From Alloprevotella sp. (GTDB lineage: Bacteria > Bacteroidota > Bacteroidia > Bacteroidales > Bacteroidaceae): a stretch of 62,494 nt of DNA. The translations under genes and the position numbers were made by a program. Within the stretch, counting starts at the first letter, position 1. The number at the start of each line of letters is the position of its first letter. The DNA lies in assembly GCA_017476545.1 (NCBI GenBank), contig JAFUZP010000024.1:1-62494 (forward strand), read 5' to 3'. Below are positions 14,985 through 23,049 of this stretch, in pieces. The notes beneath the pieces were generated by a model. It had not been told where the DNA came from. It saw only the letters and a list, made by a program, of their open reading frames with translations, and made no database searches.

Positions 14985-15863
14985 TTATATGTCTTTGTAC
15001 CCGAACGCCTCTAAGCGCCGGTCGTTGTTGCGCCAGTCTTTATCGACCCTGACGTAAGTTTCCAGATATATGCGCTTCTGGAAGAAGCGTTCCAGGGAAT
15101 GCCTCGCCTCGGTGGCCACTTTTTTCAGTGCAACGCCCTGGTGGCCGATGATGATGCCCTTCTGGCTCTCCCGCTCCACGTAGATGACGGCGCGTATGTG
15201 GATGCTGTTTTTCTTCTCTTCGAAACTCTCCACGGCGACTTCCACGGCGTAGGGGACTTCCTTGTCGTAGTAGAGCAGGATTTTCTCGCGGATGATTTCC
15301 GTCACGAAGAAGCGTGCCGGCTTGTCGGTCAGTGCGTCGCGCTCGAAGTAGGGCGGAGCGTCGGGAAGCAGCTCCTTGATACGCCTCATCACACCGTCCA
15401 CACCGAAGCGTGCTTTGGCTGATATGGGGGCGATTTCTGCGTCGGGCAGGGCTTCGTGCCACGCCGTTACGAGCTTTTCCACGCTGGCCTGGTCGGACAG
15501 GTCTATCTTGTTGATGAGCACCAGCACGGGCACTTTCATCTTCCTCACTTTGGCCAGGAAGTCTGTGTGCTTGTCCGCCGTCTCCACAACGTCCGTCATG
15601 TAGAGCAGTACGTCCGCGTCCTGCAAGGCCGACTCCGAGAAAGTCAGCATAGCCTCCTGCATCTTGTAGTTAGGCCGCAGCACGCCCGGTGTGTCACTGA
15701 AGACGATTTGCGCGTCCTCGGTGTTTACGATGCCCATGATGCGGTGGCGCGTGGTTTGCGCCTTAAACGTGGCGATGCTGATACGCTCGCCTACGAGCAG
15801 GTTCATCAGGGTGCTTTTCCCGACGTTGGGGTTGCCGACGATATTTACGAAGCCCGACTTCAT
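14985..15863 (-). CDS. era: GTPase Era
   Basis: 292 residues. G1 is [14 protein letters not shown]3 DTPG, G4 NKID, and a C-terminal KH domain carries GIIIGHQGVALKKVATEAR with the GxxG-type loop, followed by ...FFQKRIYLETYVRVDKDWR. Era binds the 3' end of 16S rRNA and couples 30S assembly to growth. Placed between fabH and der in a housekeeping operon. Confidence 0.97.
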   Translation of the reverse strand: MKSGFVNIVGNPNVGKSTLMNLLVGERISIATFKAQTTRHRIMGIVNTEDAQIVFSDTPGVLRPNYKMQEAMLTFSESALQDADVLLYMTDVVETADKHTDFLAKVRKMKVPVLVLINKIDLSDQASVEKLVTAWHEALPDAEIAPISAKARFGVDGVMRRIKELLPDAPPYFERDALTDKPARFFVTEIIREKILLYYDKEVPYAVEVAVESFEEKKNSIHIRAVIYVERESQKGIIIGHQGVALKKVATEARHSLERFFQKRIYLETYVRVDKDWRNNDRRLEAFGYKDI

Positions 15864-15882
15864 CTTCTTCCGGGTTGCAGTG

Positions 15883-16881
15883 TCATTTCGTGTCGTATGC
15901 CCACTTCAGGTAGGCTGCGCCGTAGGTGAATCCCGCGCCGAAAGCTGTCAGCAACAGGTTGTCGCCTTTCTTCAGCATCCGCTCGTAGTCCCAGAGGGCG
16001 AGGGGGATGGAGGCGCCGGACGTGTTGCCGTAACGCTCTATATTGACGAGGATTTTCTCTTTAGGCATATCCAGCCGCGCGGCCACGGCCTCTATGATGC
16101 GGATGTTGGCCTGGTGGGGTACGATGTAGGCAAGGTTCTCTTTCGTGAGTCCGTTGCGTTGCGCCACCTGTGCGCTGAGGTCGCTCATGTTTGTCACGGC
16201 GTATTTGAACACCGTCTTGCCTTCCTGGTGGATGTAGTGCATGCGGTGGTCCACCGTGTAGTGGGAGGGCGGACAGGCCGAGCCGCCTGCGTGCATGCAG
16301 AGGAAGGGCAGTCCCTTGCCGTCTGTGCGCAGGATGGAGTCTTTCCAGCCTAAGTCCTCGGTTGTCGGCTCCACGAGTACGGCCGCTGCACCGTCACCGA
16401 AGAGCGGGCAGGTGCTGCGGTCGTTGTAATCAACCATGCTTGACATCTTCTCCGCACCGCAGACGATGACTTTCTTGTAGCGTCCGCTCTGCACCATGCT
16501 GGCGGCTTGGTCCATTGAGAAGAGGAAGCCGCAGCAGGCGGCCTGCATGTCGAGGGCAAAGGCGTTATGCAGGCCGAGCTTTCCCACGACGATGGAGGAG
16601 GTTGAGGGGAAGTGGTAGTCCGGTGTCGTTGTTGCGATGATGAGCGCATCGACTTCCAGCGGGTCTGTCCCTGTCTTGGTGAGGAGCTGCCGGACGGCCT
16701 TGCGCGCAAGATAGCTCGTCCCGAGCCCTTCCTCGTTGAGTATGCGCCGCTCTTTTATGCCGACGCGGGCCATTATCCACTCGTCGTTGGTATCCACCAT
16801 GCGCGACAGTTCCTCGTTGTTGAGGACATACTCGGGCACGTAGCCGCCTACCCCCGTAATGATGGCGTTGAGTTGTTCCAT
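15883..16881 (-). CDS. fabH: 3-oxoacyl-ACP synthase III
   Basis: 332 residues, the usual KAS III length. The catalytic triad is visible: Cys in [10 protein letters not shown], His in [12 protein letters not shown] and Asn in [10 protein letters not shown]. The N-terminus [15 protein letters not shown] and [16 protein letters not shown] are typical. The enzyme starts fatty acid synthesis by condensing acyl-CoA with malonyl-ACP. The order yceD-rpmF-fabH links phospholipid and ribosome genes, a layout conserved in many bacteria. Confidence 0.97.
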   Translation of the reverse strand: MEQLNAIITGVGGYVPEYVLNNEELSRMVDTNDEWIMARVGIKERRILNEEGLGTSYLARKAVRQLLTKTGTDPLEVDALIIATTTPDYHFPSTSSIVVGKLGLHNAFALDMQAACCGFLFSMDQAASMVQSGRYKKVIVCGAEKMSSMVDYNDRSTCPLFGDGAAAVLVEPTTEDLGWKDSILRTDGKGLPFLCMHAGGSACPPSHYTVDHRMHYIHQEGKTVFKYAVTNMSDLSAQVAQRNGLTKENLAYIVPHQANIRIIEAVAARLDMPKEKILVNIERYGNTSGASIPLALWDYERMLKKGDNLLLTAFGAGFTYGAAYLKWAYDTK

Positions 16882-16921
16882 TTGTTTCGTGTCGTTAGTC
16901 TGTGTTTAATGCAAAAAGGCT

Positions 16922-16991
16922 TAATGGCCGACGGCTGATGGTGTCTTCCTGCCCCTCGGGGCGCGACGCCATCGGCCGTCAGCCATCAGCC
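16922..16991. repeat. Inverted repeat between rpmF and fabH
   Basis: Near-perfect 18-bp arms ATGGCCGACGGCTGATGG and CCATCGGCCGTCAGCCAT with an inner CCCC/GGGG stem. It fills most of the 133-bp gap inside the operon and may be an intercistronic stabiliser or a dispersed palindrome of the GCCGATGGCTGACGGC type. Confidence 0.7.
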
Positions 16992-17014
16992 TAAGTTGTC
17001 TCAGCGGAAGTGCT

Positions 17015-17203
17015 TTACTCAGCAACTTCGTCCTTAACGACGGCCAGCTTGCCACGGTAGTAGCCGCAGGAAGGGCATACGGTGTGGTAGATGTGCCAGC
17101 CACCGCAGTTGGGGCAGGTAGCCAGTGTGGGTGCGACGGCCTTGTCGTGCGTTCTGCGCTTCAGCGTCCTGGTCTTCGATTGTCTTCTTTTAGGATGTGC
17201 CAT
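17015..17203 (-). CDS. rpmF: 50S ribosomal protein L32
   Basis: 62 residues. It begins MAHPKRRQSKTRTLKRRTHDKA, the L32 N-terminus, and has a zinc ribbon CPNCGGWHIYHTVCPSCGYY (C-x2-C ... C-x2-C), so it is the zinc-binding form. It lies 17 bp downstream of the yceD-like gene. Confidence 0.97.
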   Translation of the reverse strand: MAHPKRRQSKTRTLKRRTHDKAVAPTLATCPNCGGWHIYHTVCPSCGYYRGKLAVVKDEVAE

Positions 17204-17220
17204 TTTTTCTTATTTGTTAT

Positions 17221-17715
17221 TTAGTTATTATCCTCGTTGCCGCCTTCCCCGTCCTGCGCGTCGGCAATTCCGCTGATGCGTCCGAGCATGTCGGCGTCGC
17301 ATTCGCCGGGAGCGTGGGTACGCTCCGTGGGGAGGGAAGTGGCGATGACTTCGTAAATGAGCCAAGCGGCGTTAAAACCGGTGGCGTTCCGCTCCAGCAG
17401 GATGGTGTCGGTGTCGGCATCGCTGCCGCCCTCGTCGTTTCCTGCAAGGCGCACCCGCTCCGCTGTATCCACAGGCAGGACCACTTCCTCCAGACAGCGG
17501 TCGCAGACGGTGCGTACAGTGCCGTTCGCCGCGATGTCCAGTTGGAAGATGTCGCCCGCCGCTTCCCGGATTTTCAAGGTGACCTTGATGTTCCCTCCGA
17601 GGATTTCTTCCTGTTCGAGAGCCTTGAAGAAGTCGTCACCAAGCGCGTGTTCAAACGTTTTTACCTCCGTGCCGACGTTTCTTAGGTCAAGGTGAAAGGT
17701 GTCCGGATTGGCCAT
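17221..17715 (-). CDS. YceD/DUF177 family protein
   Basis: 164 residues from ATG 17715 (MANPDTFHLDLRNVG). The family signature CDRCLEEVVLPVD sits near residue 91, with a long acidic C-terminal tail. DUF177 proteins are encoded just upstream of rpmF in many bacteria and plants and are needed for 23S rRNA/50S assembly. A longer ORF extends upstream without family similarity and past the promoter region, so it was rejected. Confidence 0.9.
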   Translation of the reverse strand: MANPDTFHLDLRNVGTEVKTFEHALGDDFFKALEQEEILGGNIKVTLKIREAAGDIFQLDIAANGTVRTVCDRCLEEVVLPVDTAERVRLAGNDEGGSDADTDTILLERNATGFNAAWLIYEVIATSLPTERTHAPGECDADMLGRISGIADAQDGEGGNEDNN

Positions 17716-17723
17716 AGCGGCTG

Positions 17724-17756
17724 CAAAGGTACTACATTTTTTGGAAATCAGCGCAA
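17724..17756 (-). promoter_or_regulatory. Probable promoter of the yceD-rpmF-fabH-era-der operon
   Basis: On the minus strand, -7 TACCTTTG (17731-17724) with TTG at 17756-17754, giving a 22-bp spacer, slightly long. The start codon lies 8 bp after the -7 box, so the transcript would be nearly leaderless. Confidence 0.55.
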
Positions 17757-18146
17757 GGTTTGGGTCGTTTTTCTTCGGTAGCGGGGAAGGAAAAGTTCCG
17801 TATGGAGGGTTTTCGGCTTGGGAATGGTGTGATGGAATTGACATCCGGATTTTTCTTTCTGGTGCCTTATTTCTGTCCGGAAGGGCTTCTCGGGCTGCTT
17901 TTGGCGCGAGGGTCCCGCTTGTCCCTGGGGTTAATCTCGCGTACCCCTCGGGGTAGTTTCCCGTAGGGCGGGGGATAATTTCTCTTTTGTGCGCTTTGAA
18001 ATGTCGCCTTTTGTGCTTGTGGAATTTATAAAAGTGTTCAAAATGGAAGGAAAGCGGCAGGAAAATGTCCCTTTTGGGATATTGGGGGATTCTGCTGTAG
18101 AGTGGGCGGGGTGTTTCTTGCTGCCGGAAACGCGCAGGAATGTTGC
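17757..18146. other. Intergenic region with a short 22-bp array
   Basis: About 390 bp between two minus-strand genes. It holds the degenerate array at 17920-17977. Nothing else was recognised; plus-strand ORFs here show no family. Confidence 0.5.
17920..17977 (+). repeat. 22-bp palindromic array D (degenerate)
   Basis: Units at 17920 (TGTCC-CTGG-GGTTA), 17942 (TACCC-CTCG-GGGTA, perfect arms) and 17964 (TAGGG-CGGG-GGATA, decayed), spaced exactly 22 bp. The middle unit's spacer reads GTTTCCCG, as in array B. Confidence 0.65.
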
Positions 18147-19379
18147 CTAAAAAGTCAAAAATCTTGACATGGCGGTTTTCCTGTGCGCCTCTTCCAGTCC
18201 TGTGGGTGGCAGGATAGGGCGCACAAATTCCCGGCGGTGGCGGCGGCACGCCAACCGGGTGTGCCAATTGCGCCACGGTTGCATAAGTGCGTACCACGGC
18301 AGACTGCCGCCGAAGCGCCGTTCGCCGATCGTCTTGGTGCTCTTGCGCAGGCGCAGGACGGGATAGAGGAGGGCTGCTGCGAGCAGGACGGGCAGCGGGA
18401 TGTCCCAGACGAGGTTGGCCGGTGCGTAGGTGCCGGTGTGCAGGATGTCGGCTACGCGGAACGCGATGTGGGCGGTGGCGAGCAGGGACAGCGTATAGGT
18501 GGCCCACGACGCGGTGCTTTCACGCCAGCGGTAGAGTCGTGTGCGGCGGCTCATGTGCCGGGCTGTTTCGGTCCTGTACATGCGGCGGCGTTTCAGCATC
18601 CAGCGTTCCGGTAGTGCCTGTATCACGGTGGAGCTCTCTGTCAGCTCCAATGCCGTCCGCCCCTCTCCGCCGATGGTGTCCGCCAGCAGGTCGTCCGCAC
18701 CGAAGGGGAGCGTCAGGCCTTTGGCGAATCCCCGCCCTTCAAGGAACGCTTCGCGGCGGATGGCTATGTTGCACCCGTCGGCTCCGGAAGGTCTTCCCGC
18801 CAGACTGCTCCGTGCGATGCGCAGGTGGCGGCGTAGCCGTTCGTAGATGGCCCGGCGGGCGGTGGCGGTGTGGTTGTCGGCATAGTTGGCATAGCCTTGG
18901 ACGAGGTCGGTCCCGTCCGTGAAGTTCCGTGCCAGCGTTGCGAGCCATTGCCGGGAGACGGGTGCGCAGTCCGCCCGGGTGAGTACGACCCAGGGGGCGT
19001 GGGCGGCGCGTATGCCGAGGGCGATGGCCAGTTTGCGGCGGTCAATGTAACGCGACGTGGCGGGTACGCTTGTCGTCCGCAGGTTGTCGTATTGCTGCCG
19101 TAATGCTTCAAGCACTTCCGGCGTGTCGTCCGTAGAGCCCTCGTCCGCCACGATAACTTCAAAGTCCGGGTATTCCTGTGCGAAGATGTCCGGCAGGTTT
19201 TCTGCCAGTTGCGCGCCTTGGTCGGCGGTAGGTATGACGACGGCAATGCGCGGCTGTCCGCCTGCGGCCTTTTCCGTGCGGGCGAGGCGGGCGGGGAGGC
19301 TGTAGTCGCGCCACCTGGTCCGGTAGAGGACGGCCAGACAGAGGCAGGCGGCGGTGAGCAGGGCGGGGTACAGGGGCAT
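18147..19379 (-). CDS. Membrane-anchored family 2 glycosyltransferase
   Basis: 410 residues. An N-terminal helix (ALLTAACLCLAVLY) is followed by a GT-A fold: IAVVIPTADQ, VIVADEGSTDDT, an RADCAPV in place of the usual DxD, and FGADDLLAD plus a basic ALPERWMLKRRRMYRTE. Two or more C-terminal transmembrane segments follow (ATYTLSLLATAHIAF, LPVLLAAALLYPVL). It probably transfers sugars to a lipid or cell-surface glycan. It ends 3 bp after the SpoU gene's stop and is likely co-transcribed with it. Confidence 0.8.
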   Translation of the reverse strand: MPLYPALLTAACLCLAVLYRTRWRDYSLPARLARTEKAAGGQPRIAVVIPTADQGAQLAENLPDIFAQEYPDFEVIVADEGSTDDTPEVLEALRQQYDNLRTTSVPATSRYIDRRKLAIALGIRAAHAPWVVLTRADCAPVSRQWLATLARNFTDGTDLVQGYANYADNHTATARRAIYERLRRHLRIARSSLAGRPSGADGCNIAIRREAFLEGRGFAKGLTLPFGADDLLADTIGGEGRTALELTESSTVIQALPERWMLKRRRMYRTETARHMSRRTRLYRWRESTASWATYTLSLLATAHIAFRVADILHTGTYAPANLVWDIPLPVLLAAALLYPVLRLRKSTKTIGERRFGGSLPWYALMQPWRNWHTRLACRRHRREFVRPILPPTGLEEAHRKTAMSRFLTF

Positions 19380-19381
19380 AT

Positions 19382-20149
19382 TCAGGGAACGGCTTGTCGG
19401 CGGAACTCGGCGCAGACGATGGCGGTGGCCACAGCCACGTTCAGGCTTTCGCTCGTTTCGGAAAGGGCGGGGTAGGAGGGAATGAGCAGGCGGCGGTGCA
19501 CAAGGCGGGCCAGTTCCGGCGAGATGCCGTTGCCTTCGTTGCCCATTACAACGAGTCCGTTCGGCGTGAGGCGGCCTGCATACAGGCTCTCGCCATCCAG
19601 AAACGTGCCATAGACGGGAACGGAGGGGGCGAGACTGGCGATGTAGTCGCCCAGATCGAGGTAATGGACGCGCACCCGGCCGATGGCGCCCATCGTGGCC
19701 TGCACTACTTTCGGGGCGTAAACGTCCGCCGTGCCGGGGCTGCAGAGCGCCGTGCGGATGCCGAACCAGTCCGCGATGCGCAGGATGGTTCCGAGATTGC
19801 CGGGGTCTTGTACCGCGTCCAGTGCGAGGCAGAGTTCCTTTTCGGGGAGGTTGGCGGCGGGTGGCTGGCCGTCGCTCTTCCCGAATACGGCAAGCACCTC
19901 GCGCGGTGTCTTGAGCAGCGAGGCGCGCCCCATGTCGGACAGTGAGGCCGTGCGGTACTCATCGGCCTCCACCTGTGGGCATCTTTCAAAATAGGCAGGC
20001 GTGCCGACCAGCAGGCGGCACGGATACTTTCCGAACAGCTCGGATACGGCTTTCGGCCCCTCGGCCAGGAAGGCGTTTTCCGCATCGCGTACTTTCTTCT
20101 GGGCGAGCGAGCGGATGAACTTCGTCTCGTTCCGGGTGAGTTTCTCCAT
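19382..20149 (-). CDS. SpoU/TrmH-family rRNA methyltransferase
   Basis: 255 residues from ATG 20149 (MEKLTRNETKFIRSLAQKK). An N-terminal substrate-binding domain is followed by the SPOUT knot with motif 1 LDAVQDPGNLGTILRIADWFG, motif 2 LVVMGNEGNGIS and motif 3 IPSYPALSETSESLNVAVA. It methylates the 2'-hydroxyl of an RNA ribose; the exact site is unknown. The start lies about 10 bp after the -7 box of its promoter, so its mRNA is probably leaderless. The longer ORF upstream overlaps the divergent gene and was rejected. Confidence 0.9.
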   Translation of the reverse strand: MEKLTRNETKFIRSLAQKKVRDAENAFLAEGPKAVSELFGKYPCRLLVGTPAYFERCPQVEADEYRTASLSDMGRASLLKTPREVLAVFGKSDGQPPAANLPEKELCLALDAVQDPGNLGTILRIADWFGIRTALCSPGTADVYAPKVVQATMGAIGRVRVHYLDLGDYIASLAPSVPVYGTFLDGESLYAGRLTPNGLVVMGNEGNGISPELARLVHRRLLIPSYPALSETSESLNVAVATAIVCAEFRRQAVP

Positions 20150-20150
20150 A

Positions 20151-20206
20151 ATTTTGTGCAAAATTACAACGGGCATCCGGAATTTTCTACTAATTTTGCA
20201 CAAAAT
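20151..20206. promoter_or_regulatory. Symmetric divergent promoter with 16-bp inverted repeat
   Basis: ATTTTGTGCAAAATTA (20151-20166) and TAATTTTGCACAAAAT (20191-20206) are exact reverse complements, 24 bp apart. Each arm contains a -7 box TAATTTTG facing outward and the initiation region. The plus gene's ATG (20205) begins inside the right arm, and the minus gene's ATG (20149) starts 2 bp outside the left arm. No TTG is at 20 bp on either side. Confidence 0.7.
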
Positions 20207-22598
20207 GTCGAAGCGCAGGCCATACATATTTATATATATAATAGGTCTGCTGGCACTTGCCCTGTTGAGCGCGTGCCAGCCCACCCGCTTCATCTCCGAG
20301 CCTGATACGCTCCTGCGTTCCGTGCGCCTTGAGTCTGCCTCGAAGCAGGTGAACCCGTCGGACTTCCGCCCGTATGTGCGGCAGGAACCCAACGCCCGGT
20401 GGTTCAGTATCGCCAAGGTACCGCTCAGTCTCTACTGCCTCTCGCCCGCCGATACCACGCGGCGGCGCGGTCGCTTCTTCCGCAGGGTGGGCGAGGCCCC
20501 CGTGGTCTATGACGCATCCCTCGCAGAGTATTCGCGCCAGGCGCTGCAGTCCGCGCTCCAGGCGAAGGGCTATGTCCATGCGACCGTGACGGCGGATACC
20601 GTTACCCGTCGCCGCAAGACGGATGTCACCTACAGGCTGCAGCCCGGCAGGCGGTATTATGTCCGCGAAGTGCGGCGGGCGTATGACGATGATTCTGTGA
20701 AAGTTTCAGTAGAGCGTTCAAATGGTAATAGCTTGTTGTACAGAGGTATGCCGCTGGATGTATCCCTGCTCACTGAGGAGCGTGCACGCATCGTATCGCA
20801 GTTGCAGAATGAGGGCTTCTACCGCGTCCACAAAGAGTTCGTCAGTTATCGCGTGGATACCATCCGGGACGACACGGGCGTGGAGCTGACCCTACAGGTG
20901 GCGCGCCCGGTGGGTATAGATAGTAATAAGGTGTATGAGCGTTTCCGCTTCCGCAACGTGACGCTCCGTGAACACGGCGTGGAGGGTGCGGAAACCGATT
21001 CGCTGGGCGGCGGGAGTGATGAGCTGGTGCTTACTCCTCAGCATGGGTTGTCCGCTTTCGGTTCGTACCGCGAGGCGAAGCGTTTCTTCTCGGCACTGCC
21101 GCCGCGTGTGGCGGGCATTCGGCGTGCGGTCTTGCTGAACCATGTCCCGCTACGTCCCGACAGCCTTTTCCGTGAGCGGGATTTCCAGTCCTCCTATTCC
21201 GGGCTGAATGCGTTGCAGGCCTTGAACTACAGCACCATCCGCCTTCGTGAAGTGCCCGGCGACTCGGCGCTGCTGGATGCCGAGGTCGGCCTCGTGCCCG
21301 GTAAGCCCCATTCGGTCAGTGCCGAACTGGAGGGTACTAACACCAGCGGCGACCTCGGGGCGGCAGTGTCCCTGACCTATTCCAACCGCAACCTGTTCCG
21401 GGGGGCGGAGGTGCTCTCGCTGAAAGTGCGCGGAGCATACGAGGCGATTACCGGACTGGAGGGCTACAGCGACGAGAACTACTTCGAGTACGGCGCGGAG
21501 GCTTCGTTGCGCTTCCCTGCCCACCGCCTCCCGTTCCTCCCGCGCCGCCAACGCCGCCACCTGAAAGCGACGAGCGACATCCGTCTGATGTACGACTCGC
21601 AGAACCGCCCCGAGTTCCACCGGCGCGTACTTACCGGGAACTGGGCTTACAGGTGGAACCACCTGGCGCATCCGGGCCTGCGCCACAGGTTCGACATCCT
21701 CAGTCTGAACTACATCTTCATGCCTTGGATTTCCGAGACGTTCCGCACGGAGTACTTGGAGGGCGAGGATCCGCGCTACTCCATCCTGCGCTCCAGCTAC
21801 GAGAACCTCTTCATCATGTCCACGGCCTACAGCTTCGTTTACAATTCGCAGCAGGACAGGGAACGCTCCGCCCCTGCGATGACCGGGCGCGGGCAGCTGG
21901 CGCGGGGCTGGCAGCTGCGCTTCAGCGTCGAGTCGGCCGGCAACCTGCTCTTCGCCCTGTCCAAGCTGACGCGGGCGAAGCGGCACGACGACGGGATGTA
22001 CCACTACCTGGACAACTCCTACTCCCAGTACGTGAAGACGGAGCTCGACTTCGCCCGCCTCGTGCAGCTGGACGAGCGGAACACCTTCGCGCTCCACGCC
22101 TACTTCGGCCTCGCGTTGCCCTACGGCAATTCCTCCGTGATACCCTACGAGAAGCGGTTCTTTTCGGGCGGGGCCAACAGTGTGCGCGGCTGGAGCGTGC
22201 GCGGACTCGGCCCGGGAGGGTACAGGGGGAAGGACGGACGGGTGGACTTCATCAACCAGACGGGTAACCTGAAGCTGGATGTGAGTGCGGAGTGGCGCAC
22301 GCGCCTGTTCTGGAAATTCGACGGGGCATTCTTCGTGGATGCGGGCAACGTGTGGAACACGCGGCGCTACGAGCTGCAGGAGGACGGCGCGTTCCGCTGG
22401 AGGACGTTCTACAAGCAGATAGCCGTGTCCTACGGACTGGGCGTGCGCTTCAATCTGGACTATTTCGTCCTGCGCTTCGACGGCGGCATGAAGGCCGTGA
22501 ACCCTGCCTACGAGAACTCGAGGCAGCACTTCCCGCTCGTGCATCCCAAACTGTCGCGAGACTTCGCCTTCCATTTCGCCGTAGGCCTGCCGTTCTGA
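20205..22598 (+). CDS. BamA/TamA-like outer-membrane lipoprotein
   Basis: 797 residues from ATG 20205. The signal peptide YIIGLLALALLSAC has a lipobox (LLSAC), which fixes the start. Two or three POTRA-like repeats follow (e.g. YVHATVTADTVTRRRKTDV, YRVHKEFVSYRVDTIRDD), then a C-terminal Omp85 barrel from about residue 420 with SVSAELEGTNTSGDLG, the RGFS-like lid motif VRGWSVRGLGPGGY and a final strand DFAFHFAVGLPF. Lipid-anchored BamA/TamA relatives are typical of Bacteroidota and are thought to insert or export outer-membrane proteins. The promoter is shared with the divergent SpoU gene. Confidence 0.9.
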   Translation: MSKRRPYIFIYIIGLLALALLSACQPTRFISEPDTLLRSVRLESASKQVNPSDFRPYVRQEPNARWFSIAKVPLSLYCLSPADTTRRRGRFFRRVGEAPVVYDASLAEYSRQALQSALQAKGYVHATVTADTVTRRRKTDVTYRLQPGRRYYVREVRRAYDDDSVKVSVERSNGNSLLYRGMPLDVSLLTEERARIVSQLQNEGFYRVHKEFVSYRVDTIRDDTGVELTLQVARPVGIDSNKVYERFRFRNVTLREHGVEGAETDSLGGGSDELVLTPQHGLSAFGSYREAKRFFSALPPRVAGIRRAVLLNHVPLRPDSLFRERDFQSSYSGLNALQALNYSTIRLREVPGDSALLDAEVGLVPGKPHSVSAELEGTNTSGDLGAAVSLTYSNRNLFRGAEVLSLKVRGAYEAITGLEGYSDENYFEYGAEASLRFPAHRLPFLPRRQRRHLKATSDIRLMYDSQNRPEFHRRVLTGNWAYRWNHLAHPGLRHRFDILSLNYIFMPWISETFRTEYLEGEDPRYSILRSSYENLFIMSTAYSFVYNSQQDRERSAPAMTGRGQLARGWQLRFSVESAGNLLFALSKLTRAKRHDDGMYHYLDNSYSQYVKTELDFARLVQLDERNTFALHAYFGLALPYGNSSVIPYEKRFFSGGANSVRGWSVRGLGPGGYRGKDGRVDFINQTGNLKLDVSAEWRTRLFWKFDGAFFVDAGNVWNTRRYELQEDGAFRWRTFYKQIAVSYGLGVRFNLDYFVLRFDGGMKAVNPAYENSRQHFPLVHPKLSRDFAFHFAVGLPF

Positions 22599-22629
22599 CG
22601 CTTCCGACCCGACTTTCCTGCGCCGGGGC

Positions 22630-22660
22630 TTGCCCGTGTGGATGGATTTTCCTACCTTTG
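22630..22660 (+). promoter_or_regulatory. Promoter of repeat cassette copy 1
   Basis: TTG 22630-22632, a 20-bp spacer and TACCTTTG 22653-22660. The cassette ORF's ATG lies 23 bp after the -7 box. Confidence 0.85.
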
Positions 22661-22674
22661 CCGCCGTAAACGAC

Positions 22675-22823
22675 GACTTGAAGATGCCTTACGCGTATAT
22701 ATATAATATAGGTATAGCGGCTTCCGCGTGCGCGGAGGCCGACTTTGCCCGTATTTACTGGGCGGGAAGTGCCCGAATTACCCCCCCATACGCTCTGGGA
22801 ATCAAGTAGTTACAGATACATAC
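22675..22823 (+). repeat. 149-nt repeat cassette, copy 1
   Basis: Matches 62346-62494 at 144 of 149 positions without gaps. It carries a small ORF (22684-22809) and an internal stem CGGCTTCCGCG/CGCGGAGGCCG. The match begins soon after the expected transcription start and, in the second copy, runs to the window's end, so the full length is not known. Confidence 0.95.
22684..22809 (+). CDS. Repeated 41-codon small ORF, copy 1
   Basis: 41 residues: MPYAYIYNIGIAASACAEAD, then FARIYWAGSARITPPYALGIK and TAG. It has its own consensus promoter with a 23-nt gap to the ATG, and a strong terminator 26 bp after its stop. The second copy at 62355 keeps the frame with four conservative changes (I to M, A to S, E to D, F to Y) and no synonymous ones, so coding is not proved and the element could act as RNA. 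No known family. Confidence 0.5.
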   Translation: MPYAYIYNIGIAASACAEADFARIYWAGSARITPPYALGIK

Positions 22824-22834
22824 GCATGCATTGA

Positions 22835-22878
22835 GCGGCGCACTGCGCCCCCTTCGGAGGGGTGCGGTGCGCCGCTTT
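22835..22878 (+). terminator. Terminator after cassette copy 1
   Basis: Arms of about 18 bp, GCGGCGCAC.GC.CCCC and their complement, around a UUCG-type loop (CTTCGG), followed by TTT. With the promoter at 22630 this defines a transcript of roughly 215 nt, ahead of the gene at 23050. Confidence 0.8.
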
Positions 22879-22924
22879 CTGTGTATTCCCCAAGCCGAAA
22901 GCCCAAGCCCCAAAAGCCCAAACA

Positions 22925-22964
22925 GCCTCCAGCCCCCCTCCCGTCCCCCCCGAGAGGGGGAGGC
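22925..22964. repeat. GC-rich REP-like hairpin
   Basis: GCCTCC (22925-22930) and GGAGGC (22959-22964) enclose CCCCCTCCCG and CGAGAGGGGGAG. It resembles a worn half of the 8281-8393 element. It lies in the leader of the gene at 23050. Confidence 0.55.
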
Positions 22965-23049
22965 AAGGCGATCACGCACGGGGGAGGCTTGCGGACAGTA
23001 TGAGCGATTAGAAATTCACCAATCATAAATCCATTAAAACTACTAAGCA

